Source of the DNA: CAZNKO01 sp964573855
Lineage (GTDB): Bacteria; Patescibacteriota; Patescibacteriia; UBA9934; GWF2-40-263
Assembly: GCA_964573855.1 (NCBI GenBank)
Contig: CAZNKO010000047.1
Span: 1 to 6,179, forward strand
Length of the DNA: 6,179 nt
Direction of reading: 5' to 3'
The notes under the pieces were generated by a model. It ran no database searches. It saw only the letters and a program-made list of their open reading frames with translations, and was not told where the DNA came from. The first letter of the stretch is position 1, and each line of letters opens with the position of its first letter. Shown piece after piece: positions 1 to 5,509 of the stretch. A program made the position numbers and the translations under genes.

Positions 1-51
1 GGGACCAAGCTGACGGGCTCCGAGACATTCCTTAGAAATGACCCCGCTCAT
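1..51 (-). CDS. Possible 5' end of a gene running off the left edge
   Basis: Reading leftward, an ATG at 51-49 opens a frame of 17 codons (MSGVISKECLGARQLGP) that is still open at the window edge. It starts 10 bp beyond the glyQS stop and points the same way, so it could be the next gene in that transcript. There is no convincing Shine-Dalgarno sequence (only AAAGAG directly against the ATG), and 17 codons can be open by chance. I recognise no family. The segment may simply be the 3' flank of glyQS. Confidence 0.2.
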   Translation of the reverse strand, partial: MSGVISKECLGARQLGP

Positions 52-61
52 CTCTTTAATT

Positions 62-1393
62 TCATGATAATCTGTCCTGAAAATACTCCTCCAGCTCCTC
101 GATCGCGACACGATCCTGCTTCATGCTGTCGCGGTCGCGGACCGTGACTTTCTTGTCCTCGAGCGATTCAAAATCCACCGTAACGCAGTACGGCGTCCCG
201 ATTTCGTCCTGCCGGCGATAGCGCTTGCCGATTGACTGCGTTTCGTCGTAATCCGTGGACCAGTGTGCGCGCAGTTTTGCGGCGAGCGGAAGCGCGACCG
301 TTGCGAGCTCCGGTTTTTTGGAAAGCGGGAGGACCGCGATTTTATAGGGTGCGAGCTCTTTCGGGAATCGCATCACAACGCGAAGATCCTCCTCCCCTTC
401 TTCCGCAGTCGGGGCCTGCTCCTCGTGGTACGCCTCGAGCATCACAATCAGCATGGTGCGGTCAATGCCGAACGTCGGCTCCACCACATGTGGAATGTAT
501 TTCTCCTTCGTCATCGGATCCGTATACGTCAAATCCGCGCCGCTCATCTCGATGTGGCGCTTCAGATCAAAATCCGTCCGATAGGCAAGCCCATAGAGCT
601 CCTTCCGCCCAAACGGATATTCATATTCAATATCAATCGTGCGCTTCGAATAATGCGCGCGCTCCCCTTCTTCGATCTCGTGGAAATACAGGTGCTCTTT
701 TTTCACGCCGCAAAAGTCGAGCCAGGCCTTCATCTCCCCCAACCAATACTCAAAATGTTTCTCCCATTCGCTCGGATGGACAAAATATTCGAACTCCATC
801 AGTTTAAACTCCCGGGTCCGGAAAACGAAATTGCCGGGCGTGATCTCGTTCCGGAAACATTTCCCTTGGCTCGCGATGCCGAACGGAAGGCGCTTGCGGC
901 TCGTGTCGAGGATCATTTTGAAATCCACGAACATCCCTTGGGCGAGCTCGCCGCGGAGGTACGCGAGGGCCGAGGTGTCTTCCGTGGGCCCGATGAACGT
1001 CTTGAACAGCAGATTAAAATTCATCGGTTTTGTGAATTGATCTTTCGCACCACAATTTCCGCACGCAGCCTTGAGGTCAATCGCGTCCGCGCGAAAACGC
1101 GTGTGACACTTCTTACACTCCACGAGCGGATCCGTAAATCCGGCGACGTGGCCGGACGCTTCCCACACTTTCGGGTTCATGATGATGGAGGCATCGAGTC
1201 CCACCATGTCGCCGCGCGAGGTCACAAACCGCTTCCACCACGCGTTCATGATGTTGCGCTTGAGCTCGGTCCCGAGCGGGCCGTAATCCCATGAATTCGC
1301 GAGTCCGCCATAAATCTCCGAGCCGGGAAATATAAAGCCTCGAGTCTTCGCGAGCGCGGTCAATTTTTCCATGGTGACATTTGTGTTGGGCAT
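62..1393 (-). CDS. glyQS: Glycyl-tRNA synthetase, dimeric (alpha2) class II type
   Basis: This cytoplasmic enzyme charges tRNA-Gly with glycine using ATP. The 443-residue product is of the single-chain type, not the separate alpha and beta subunits found in E. coli. The N-terminal catalytic domain begins with GFIFPGSEIYGG (residues 19-30) and WDYGPLG (35-41), followed by the signature SGHVAGFTDP (80-89). Two cysteine pairs, C93/C96 and C111/C114, form a likely zinc site. Motif 2 spans about 177-204 (GKCFRNEITP, then FRTREFKLMEFEYF). Motif 3 is EPTFGIDR (305-312). The C-terminal anticodon-binding domain starts near 348 (APYKIAVLPL). I chose the ATG at 1393 because the 33 codons upstream come from the foldback spacer and look unlike protein. 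A second ATG at 1372 (MEKLTALAKTRGF) is possible; neither has a Shine-Dalgarno sequence. It lies 95 bp after frr on the same strand. The stop is TGA. Confidence 0.96.
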   Translation of the reverse strand: MPNTNVTMEKLTALAKTRGFIFPGSEIYGGLANSWDYGPLGTELKRNIMNAWWKRFVTSRGDMVGLDASIIMNPKVWEASGHVAGFTDPLVECKKCHTRFRADAIDLKAACGNCGAKDQFTKPMNFNLLFKTFIGPTEDTSALAYLRGELAQGMFVDFKMILDTSRKRLPFGIASQGKCFRNEITPGNFVFRTREFKLMEFEYFVHPSEWEKHFEYWLGEMKAWLDFCGVKKEHLYFHEIEEGERAHYSKRTIDIEYEYPFGRKELYGLAYRTDFDLKRHIEMSGADLTYTDPMTKEKYIPHVVEPTFGIDRTMLIVMLEAYHEEQAPTAEEGEEDLRVVMRFPKELAPYKIAVLPLSKKPELATVALPLAAKLRAHWSTDYDETQSIGKRYRRQDEIGTPYCVTVDFESLEDKKVTVRDRDSMKQDRVAIEELEEYFQDRLS

Positions 1394-1406
1394 AGGATTG
1401 ATTTGC

Positions 1407-1473
1407 TCGTTGCTCGTAGTTCGTTTCTCGTGCTCGGGCTCGTTTTTGTTGATGATCGAACTACGAACGACGA
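1407..1473. repeat. Foldback spacer between frr and glyQS
   Basis: A perfect 10-bp inverted repeat, TCGTAGTTCG (1414-1423) against CGAACTACGA (1457-1466), anchors the fold. Outside it, 1407-1412 pairs with 1468-1473 across one mismatch at 1413/1467 and one G-U pair. Both arms are built from reiterated short words (GTTCG, CTCG, CGAAC). The loop is about 33 nt. There is no T-run, so it is not a standard intrinsic terminator. In RNA from the minus strand it would sit between the frr stop and the glyQS start, where it could act in mRNA processing or stability. Confidence 0.6.
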
Positions 1474-1488
1474 ACCACGAACACGTTT

Positions 1489-2043
1489 TCACACCGTCAT
1501 AATCTCCGCTTCCTTCTTCTTTCCCACATCTTCAACCTTCTGTGTGTATTCTTTTGTCATCTTGTCGAGCTCCTCCAAAATCTTAAACTTTTCATCCTCG
1601 CCAATCTTTTTCTCCTTCTCCATCTTTGTGACTGTCTCACGCGCGTCCTCCCGTGCCTTGCGGAGCGCCACCTTCGCCTCCTCGAGCTTCTCTTTCATGA
1701 GCTTCGCTAAATTTTTTCGGTTCTCTTCGGTCATCATCGGCATCACGATCCGTACGATCTCGCCGTCCACGGCCGGAGAAACCCCAAGGTTCGCGTCGCG
1801 AATCCCCTTCTCGATCGCCTGCAGGAGCCCTTTGTCCCACGGCTGGATCACAAGGGTCCGTGCATCCTGCGTCGTGATCGAGGCCACGGTGTGAAGCTCC
1901 ATGGTGCTGTCGTAGGCCATGACCTTCACATGCTCTACCAGTGCCGGGGTCGCCCGACCGGTCCGGAGCGATGACAAATCCTCCGCGAGCCGATCCAGGG
2001 CCGCGTCAAAGGCGGGCTTCTTTTGTGTAATCTGTGTATGCAT
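1489..2043 (-). CDS. frr: Ribosome recycling factor
   Basis: RRF works with EF-G to split the post-termination ribosome so that its subunits can be reused. The product is 184 residues, essentially the family's usual 185. Family sequences are easy to see: LRTGRATPALVEH (26-38), IQPWDK (66-71), IEKGIRDANLGVSP (77-90), PMMTEENRKNLAK (102-114), and a long charged C-terminal helix ending KKKEAEIM. The middle beta-rich domain (about 31-103) interrupts the three-helix coiled-coil domain as expected. The frame stays open for 55 codons upstream, to 2208, but that part translates the foldback spacer and overlaps the lipoprotein gene. The ATG at 2043 gives the normal family N-terminus. No Shine-Dalgarno sequence precedes it. 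The stop is TGA. The gene lies between the lipoprotein gene and glyQS on the same strand. Confidence 0.97.
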   Translation of the reverse strand: MHTQITQKKPAFDAALDRLAEDLSSLRTGRATPALVEHVKVMAYDSTMELHTVASITTQDARTLVIQPWDKGLLQAIEKGIRDANLGVSPAVDGEIVRIVMPMMTEENRKNLAKLMKEKLEEAKVALRKAREDARETVTKMEKEKKIGEDEKFKILEELDKMTKEYTQKVEDVGKKKEAEIMTV

Positions 2044-2046
2044 AAT

Positions 2047-2123
2047 CGTATGTTCGGTGCCTTCGGCTGTTCGAGCTTCGTCGCGCTTAGCGCGACTTCG
2101 CGTTCGGTCGCGGAGAACATACG
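2047..2123. repeat. Composite palindromic spacer upstream of frr
   Basis: The outer arms CGTATGTTC (2047-2055) and GAACATACG (2115-2123) pair perfectly over 9 bp. Inside is a tight hairpin with a 7-bp stem, GTCGCGC (2080-2086) against GCGCGAC (2090-2096), and a TTA loop. The remainder consists of reiterated TTCG/CGAA words. The outer arm starts 3 nt upstream of the frr ATG, so in the mRNA the structure abuts the start codon and could influence its access. The element lies wholly between the lipoprotein stop and the frr start. No T-run follows it. Confidence 0.6.
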
Positions 2124-2173
2124 GTTCGATCATCGCCGAACCTATAAGTCGCCAGGCCGCACCGAACCTTTTC

Positions 2174-3235
2174 TTACTTCTCTTTCTCACTCGCCGCAAC
2201 TCCGACAAACACGCCGGACGCGTTTTTTGGATCCATCACCATCCGCTCCGGGAGCCTCGTCGTAGGCAATTTTTTGGTCGCCCAATTTTTCCCCCCATCC
2301 GTCGTAGCATAAAAGGTGTCCCCGGCCGCGTAATAAATATGCTTCTGGTCCGCCGGATCCACCGCAAGCGCATGGACCTCGACCTGACCAGGTGACGTCA
2401 ACATTGGAAGTGCCTCCCAGGTTGCTCCCACATCGAAGGAGCGAAGAAGTCCGTACTTCGTGGCAGCGATCACGACCTTGCTTTTGCCATCTTGGGCGAG
2501 AGACCACACGGTATCGGCCTCGCGCATTTTTTGCAACTCTTTTTCGATCTGCGTCCAGGTGCGCCCGCCGTCGGTCGTGCGGAAGAAACCGCCGCGCAGG
2601 GTGCCGACCACCACGATGCGGCTGTCGGCGTTTCCGACGAGAATCGCGTTCACCCCAAAACGCGAATTCATGACCCGCGCCCATTTGCGCGCGCCGTCCT
2701 CGCTTTTCAGCACATCGCCGTTTGAGAGCCCGAGCCAGACAATGTTCGGGTTATACCAGTCGATTTCGATGACCGTGATCGCGACCTTCTCCCGCGTCTC
2801 CACATACCGATCCGTTTCCCATGTGCGGCCGCAGGTCGAACTCTTGTAGAGCCGCGGCCCTTTCGCGACATACAACGTGCACAAATTTTTCGGATCCACT
2901 TCGATGTCCGCGATGGCGCCTTCCCGGAGCGCCGCGAGGCGCGGCTGCTGCCAGGTCGCCGCGTTGTCGTAGGTAAAGAAGAGGCCGTGTGCTCGCGTGC
3001 CGATGTAAAGCGCTTCGGAATCAATCGGATCATGTTCGAGGGCGAGAACATCGGTCGTCGCAATCGAGCCCACCCCTTTTGCCACCGGGAGTGCCGTCAT
3101 CTGCGTCCAGGTGCCGCCGCTGTCCGTTGTGCGCCAGAGACCGCCGTCGTTCGTTTTTTCTTTTTTGCCGCCAAGATCAAAACAGCCGGCGCCAAGCAAA
3201 ACCAACGCAAGCGAGAAGATAAGGAGACGTTTCAT
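2174..3235 (-). CDS. Secreted lipoprotein with a seven-Asp-box beta-propeller
   Basis: The 353-residue product starts with a signal peptide (MKRLLIFSLALVLLGAG, then C18), so it is probably exported and lipid-anchored. The lipobox is off-consensus, with Gly at -3. Seven Asp-box (BNR-type) turns follow at residues 38-43 (DSGGTW), 90-95 (DNAATW), 133-139 (a degenerate STCGRTW), 180-185 (DGARKW), 222-227 (DGGRTW), 268-273 (DVGATW) and 313-318 (DGGKNW). They recur every 42-52 residues, one per blade, which predicts a seven-bladed propeller close to the Ycf48/sortilin/sialidase-like fold. The repeated Asp-box belongs to the fold; I see no evidence for glycosidase activity, and a binding or assembly role is as likely. 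The frame ends in a charged ASEKEK tail. It lies 67 bp after holB, and no clear Shine-Dalgarno sequence precedes the ATG. Confidence 0.85.
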   Translation of the reverse strand: MKRLLIFSLALVLLGAGCFDLGGKKEKTNDGGLWRTTDSGGTWTQMTALPVAKGVGSIATTDVLALEHDPIDSEALYIGTRAHGLFFTYDNAATWQQPRLAALREGAIADIEVDPKNLCTLYVAKGPRLYKSSTCGRTWETDRYVETREKVAITVIEIDWYNPNIVWLGLSNGDVLKSEDGARKWARVMNSRFGVNAILVGNADSRIVVVGTLRGGFFRTTDGGRTWTQIEKELQKMREADTVWSLAQDGKSKVVIAATKYGLLRSFDVGATWEALPMLTSPGQVEVHALAVDPADQKHIYYAAGDTFYATTDGGKNWATKKLPTTRLPERMVMDPKNASGVFVGVAASEKEK

Positions 3236-3244
3236 ACTTGATAG

Positions 3245-3269
3245 ATTCTTCGGCCTTCGGCCTCAGAAT
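3245..3269. repeat. Hairpin in the leader of the lipoprotein gene
   Basis: ATTCT (3245-3249) pairs with AGAAT (3265-3269). After a 2x2 internal loop, GGCC (3252-3255) pairs with GGCC (3259-3262) around a TTC loop. It ends 9 nt before the lipoprotein ATG on the minus strand. The rest of the holB-lipoprotein spacer (about 3271-3302) is strongly AT-rich. The hairpin has no T-run in the minus direction and is not a canonical terminator. Confidence 0.5.
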
Positions 3270-3302
3270 GACATGGGATAAGAAAATTTTAAAAATTTCA
3301 TA

Positions 3303-4256
3303 TTAAAAAGATAACGCGACGTGCTCGAGAGCAAGTTGCGGATTGATATTGTGCCGAATGGCCTCGCGGGATTCCCGGATTGCGGAAAGGGTCCGAACCC
3401 ACAATGGACCCGTGGCCTCCGCCTCTGAAACCGGCGCATCAAGGGCGAGGTCAGCGCATCCGATCGCGGCAAGAAGCCGATCGCGCACGAGCCGCTCCCA
3501 CGCCTCAAGCGTTTCCTCCAAAACCGCGGCTTTGTTCACCTCTTCTTTTGGAAGGAGCGTCCCGATCCGGCGGAACCGTGCGGGAAGCGATTCCGACATA
3601 AGCTCCCGAACCTGTCCTTGAACGGTTTCTCGCGCTGCCCGCCACGCTCCATCTTGAAGAAACCGGAGCGCCCAGCCGGGCCGCCCGACCGCGGTCGCGG
3701 CAAGCTGTTCGGCTTCGGAGCGCGGGAGACCGCGTTTTTGCAAAGCATCCGCCATCGTCTGCCGCGGCACAAGGTGAAATCGGATGATCTGACAGCGGGA
3801 GGCAATGGTCGGCATCACGGAATCAAGGGAGCTTGCACGCAGAAGAAAGAGGGCCTGCCCATCCGGTTCCTCAAGAGTTTTGAGAAGGGCATTCGCCGCG
3901 GCCGGGTTCAACCGGTCCGCTTCCTCAATCCAGACGGCCTTTCGCCCGGAAAATGAACTCATGGCCATCCGCTCCGTCACGTCCCGAATCTGCTCCACGC
4001 TGATCTGGCTTTTTTCCTTTCCTGTTTTTTCATCTGTTAAACGTGAAAGCGAAAGAAAATCTGGATGAGCCTCAAGCGTCGCGGGTTGTGTCTCTAAAAA
4101 TTCCGCAAGAAGCCCGCGTGCGAATGTGCTTTTCCCCACTCCCTCGGGACCGACCAAAAGATAGGCGTGCGAAAGCCTCCCGCCCGCGAGAGCGCGCGAA
4201 AGAACTTCCGAAACCGTTTCATGGCCGATCACCTTCGCGAACGTCGTGTGCGACAT
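3303..4256 (-). CDS. holB: DNA polymerase III delta' subunit (clamp-loader AAA+ protein)
   Basis: Delta' is part of the clamp loader that places the beta sliding clamp on primed DNA. The 317-residue product has the AAA+ order: FAKVIGHETV (6-15), HAYLLVGPEGVGKST with an intact Walker A at 36-44, a Walker-B-like AVWIEEAD (107-114), the ALLKTLEEP segment (123-131), and a sensor-1/SRC motif at 153-155. A helical collar domain follows and ends HNINPQLALEHVAL. Between Walker A and Walker B there are no cysteines, so the zinc module of E. coli delta' is absent. DnaX gamma/tau was considered, but the lack of zinc cysteines and the short C-terminal part favour delta'. The ATG at 4256 is only five codons before conserved sequence, which leaves no room for a later start. 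It is the first of the four minus-strand genes and has its own promoter. Confidence 0.9.
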   Translation of the reverse strand: MSHTTFAKVIGHETVSEVLSRALAGGRLSHAYLLVGPEGVGKSTFARGLLAEFLETQPATLEAHPDFLSLSRLTDEKTGKEKSQISVEQIRDVTERMAMSSFSGRKAVWIEEADRLNPAAANALLKTLEEPDGQALFLLRASSLDSVMPTIASRCQIIRFHLVPRQTMADALQKRGLPRSEAEQLAATAVGRPGWALRFLQDGAWRAARETVQGQVRELMSESLPARFRRIGTLLPKEEVNKAAVLEETLEAWERLVRDRLLAAIGCADLALDAPVSEAEATGPLWVRTLSAIRESREAIRHNINPQLALEHVALSF

Positions 4257-4265
4257 ACGAAGGCA

Positions 4266-4274
4266 AGTATACCA
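4266..4274 (-). promoter_or_regulatory. Extended -10 promoter for holB, nearly leaderless
   Basis: On the minus strand TGG-TATACT occupies 4274-4266, a -10 hexamer one base off consensus with a TG extension. No good -35 lies at the proper distance, which is common for extended -10 promoters. The hexamer ends 9 nt before the holB ATG, so initiation 6-8 nt downstream would leave only 1-3 leader bases. There is no Shine-Dalgarno sequence in that interval, which fits a leaderless or nearly leaderless mRNA. Confidence 0.6.
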
Positions 4275-4329
4275 TATTTTTCAGGTCCTTATTTTTATCT
4301 CAATGAAGCCGAATTATGGCCTGAACCCC

Positions 4330-4358
4330 TTGACAAAACCTCCAAAATGTGCTATAGT
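4330..4358 (+). promoter_or_regulatory. Strong sigma-70-type promoter of the ncRNA
   Basis: A perfect -35 TTGACA (4330-4335), a 17-nt spacer and a -10 TATAGT (4353-4358) are preceded by TGC (4350-4352), which forms an extended -10. This is the best promoter match in the window. It predicts transcription from about 4365 rightward. It is divergent from the holB promoter, whose -10 lies about 56 bp away. Confidence 0.85.
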
Positions 4359-4364
4359 GGGTGG

Positions 4365-4618
4365 CATAGAATTGATCTTGGGATTGGAATACGAAGCCGG
4401 TCCCGGACAATACAATAACTGGGGAGAGGGATCGAGACTTTTGAAAAAGGGATGGATTTTCGTTGAACGGGGAAGCCAGCCTCCGAAACGTACTGATGAT
4501 CTGTACGTTGAGGAGATGGCGGGGCCCCGTGAGACGAAAAGACGCCATTTTGCAAAAGTCTAAAGGCCGATTTTTGGCCGTATCTCCCCTTAGATACGTT
4601 CAAAAATCGGTCTTTGTT
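4365..4618 (+). ncRNA. Predicted structured non-coding RNA, unknown family
   Basis: A strong promoter and a strong terminator bracket about 250 nt with extensive pairing. A 5' domain closes with 4372-4379 against 4428-4435 and contains 4401-4406 against 4419-4424. Directly stacked on it is a long rod: 4436-4443/4553-4560, 4452-4455/4545-4548, 4457-4462/4535-4540, 4467-4472/4525-4530, 4475-4478/4517-4520, 4480-4483/4510-4513 and 4487-4493/4503-4509, capped by a 9-nt loop. A 4x4 internal loop (UUGA against GAGA) holds a potential tandem G-A pair. An open frame with an ATG at 4303 crosses this region and stops at 4563. However, its ATG lies upstream of the promoter, has no Shine-Dalgarno sequence, and would be missing from the predicted transcript. 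I find no conserved landmarks of 6S, tmRNA, RNase P or SRP RNA. Ends are estimates. Confidence 0.65.
4562..4615 (+). terminator. Intrinsic terminator of the ncRNA
   Basis: Bases 4562-4585 pair with 4592-4615 over 24 positions with one mismatch (4578/4599) and two G-U pairs, around a 6-nt loop (4586-4591). The 5' side begins with AAA, and the 3' side runs into TCTTTGTTTATT. This is a stable stem with a moderately T-rich tail. Given the A-rich left edge it could also work weakly in the opposite direction. Confidence 0.8.
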
Positions 4619-4624
4619 TATTCC

Positions 4625-4675
4625 GTCCCCCTTTTTCCGCCAAAGGCGGATCAGCCTCTGGCTGACAAGGGGGAC
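4625..4675. repeat. Palindromic element folding as a three-way junction
   Basis: The outer arms GTCCCCCTT (4625-4633) and AAGGGGGAC (4667-4675) pair perfectly over 9 bp. They enclose two perfect hairpins placed back to back: TCCGCC (4636-4641) with GGCGGA (4645-4650) around AAA, and TCAGCC (4651-4656) with GGCTGA (4660-4665) around TCT. Only TT and C remain unpaired at the junction. The design resembles a miniature dispersed palindrome (REP/MITE-like), but no second copy is present in the window. It sits 10 bp after the terminator, at the boundary of the GC-rich right arm. Confidence 0.7.
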
Positions 4676-4693
4676 AACAGGGGGTTACCGAAG

Positions 4694-4897
4694 TCGTGAT
4701 CCTTGCCTGGATGGCCAACAATGGCCTGTCGGGCAAGAATCACGAGGAGAGACCCGGCCCAAAGCCCTTCGGGGCATTGTGGCGGGCCCGCCTAAATGCG
4801 AGGTTGCAGACCGAGCTTTTGGCGGGGACTCGTTATTCGAAATCGACCGCAGGCGCGGCCGTCCGGAGGCATCCGGCCTAGAGCGTCCGTGTGACGC
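4694..4897 (+). other. Highly structured leader upstream of the 128-codon ORF
   Basis: No credible gene lies between 4676 and 4910. The stretch folds strongly. A long hairpin runs 4694-4745: 4694-4700/4739-4745, then 4702-4708/4731-4737, capped by GGCC/GGCC at 4713-4716/4723-4726. Next, 4756-4760/4784-4788 encloses a C(UUCG)G tetraloop hairpin (4764-4775). A hairpin at 4863-4876 and a last one, GCGTC (4883-4887) against GACGC (4893-4897), end just before the Shine-Dalgarno sequence. I see no confident promoter within it. It could be a 5' leader, an independent RNA, or the edge of a mobile element; I match no known riboswitch. Confidence 0.45.
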
Positions 4898-4910
4898 AAA
4901 GGAGGGAAAT

Positions 4911-5297
4911 ATGCAGAACGCCATCGAGACCAAGAAGGCCGCGCCCGCCACCGTCAGGCAACCGACCGAGGCGACGCTCGCCGCGGTCGCGCAGTGGAAG
5001 GCGGCGCAGGCGCGGCGTAAGGCGCGCCGCGAGGAGACCCCCGCGCAGAAGCGCGAGCGGCTCCAGGCCGAGGCCGCGAAGTGCGCGGCGATCAAAGCGG
5101 CGGCGATGCCGAAGCTCCCGCCCCCGCCGCCCGCGAAGCCGTTCGCGACCGCGAGCGTCGCGACCGCGCTCCTGACCTTCGCCCAGAGGACAAGGGCCAC
5201 GGAGGTCGCGGGGACCGGCCGGCGGAGCGGGCGCTTCGTCCCGCGCGGCGAGCGCGAGCTCGCGAGCAAGGTCGTCGCCGCGCTGCGCGCGGCGTAG
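4911..5297 (+). CDS. Ala/Arg/Lys-rich protein of unknown function
   Basis: This 128-residue product matches no family I know. The ATG at 4911 has a strong Shine-Dalgarno sequence (AAAGGAGGG, 4898-4906). The frame is open further upstream, but that part encodes the structured leader. Residues about 20-65 are Ala-, Arg-, Lys- and Glu-rich and probably form one long helix. A run of five prolines (70-74) follows, which would normally call for EF-P during translation. The C-terminal part (about 77-128) is basic and Ala-rich (GTGRRSGRFVPRGERELASK). There is no signal peptide or clear membrane span. High basicity suggests nucleic-acid contact, but composition alone is weak evidence. Its codons end mostly in G or C, much more so than in the left arm. 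Its stop overlaps the ribosome binding site of the next gene. Confidence 0.65.
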   Translation: MQNAIETKKAAPATVRQPTEATLAAVAQWKAAQARRKARREETPAQKRERLQAEAAKCAAIKAAAMPKLPPPPPAKPFATASVATALLTFAQRTRATEVAGTGRRSGRFVPRGERELASKVVAALRAA

Positions 5298-5306
5298 GGA
5301 GGAACG

Positions 5307-5393
5307 ATGGACTTCCTCTACTACGCCGTCGCCGGTCTGATGACCCTGCCGTTCTTGGCAGCCGTCATCGCCGGCGCGATCGAGATCGATTAA
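5307..5393 (+). CDS. 28-residue single-span membrane microprotein
   Basis: An ATG at 5307 has an excellent Shine-Dalgarno sequence, AGGGAGGA (5296-5303), which overlaps the stop codon of the upstream ORF, so translation is probably coupled. The product starts MDFLYYAVAGLMTLPFLAAV and ends in an acidic EID. Residues about 4-25 are continuously hydrophobic, enough for one membrane helix. Its size resembles helper subunits such as CydX or KdpF, but I see no signature that identifies it and no partner gene in the window. A short toxin or holin-like peptide is equally possible. The strong ribosome binding site and the 9-bp spacing from the upstream gene are the main reasons to believe it is real. 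Confidence 0.6.
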   Translation: MDFLYYAVAGLMTLPFLAAVIAGAIEID

Positions 5394-5446
5394 CCATCGG
5401 TCTCACACAACATAACGAGCGACCAACTCGCAAAACTGGCTCGCCA

Positions 5447-5509
5447 TCCGAGGTAAGGCAGAACATCGAATCCTCGGGACGTACCCCGATGCAGAACATC
5501 GCATCGGGG
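5447..5509. repeat. Two hairpins sharing the loop word GCAGAACATCG
   Basis: Hairpin A pairs 5447-5453 with 5472-5478 (CCGAGG/CCTCGG plus one G-U) around an 18-nt loop. Hairpin B pairs CCCCGATGC (5484-5492) with GCATCGGGG (5501-5509) around 8 nt. GCAGAACATCG occurs at 5458-5468 and again at 5491-5501, offset by 33 nt. Hairpin A is followed by ACGTACC and hairpin B by GCAGTACC. The remainder of the 5394-5446 gap shows nothing I can name. Confidence 0.5.

Noticed and set aside
263..1294. 343-codon plus-strand ORF opposite glyQS
   Set aside because: Antisense shadow of a clear GlyRS gene; its composition follows the complementary codons.
1394..1492. N-terminal extension of glyQS by 33 codons
   Set aside because: It translates the foldback spacer, overlaps the end of frr, has no ribosome binding site and looks unlike a GlyRS N-terminus.
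2044..2208. N-terminal extension of frr by 55 codons
   Set aside because: It overlaps the lipoprotein gene and translates the palindromic spacer. The ATG at 2043 gives the normal RRF length.
4494..4500. CUGAUGA resembling a hammerhead ribozyme core
   Set aside because: It lies in the loop of a 7-bp hairpin. The required stem II, GAAA and cleavage-site arrangement does not follow it.
4303..4563. Protein-coding reading of the ncRNA region (ATG at 4303)
   Set aside because: The ATG lies upstream of the promoter, no Shine-Dalgarno sequence precedes it, and the frame would have to span the promoter and the rod. Kept as the alternative to the ncRNA call.
4831..4849. tRNA T-loop-like TTCGAAATC
   Set aside because: The flanking bases do not form a T stem, and no acceptor or anticodon arm can be built around it.
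4685..5269. 194-codon minus-strand ORF
   Set aside because: Antisense shadow in GC-rich sequence; it runs through the structured leader and has no supported start.
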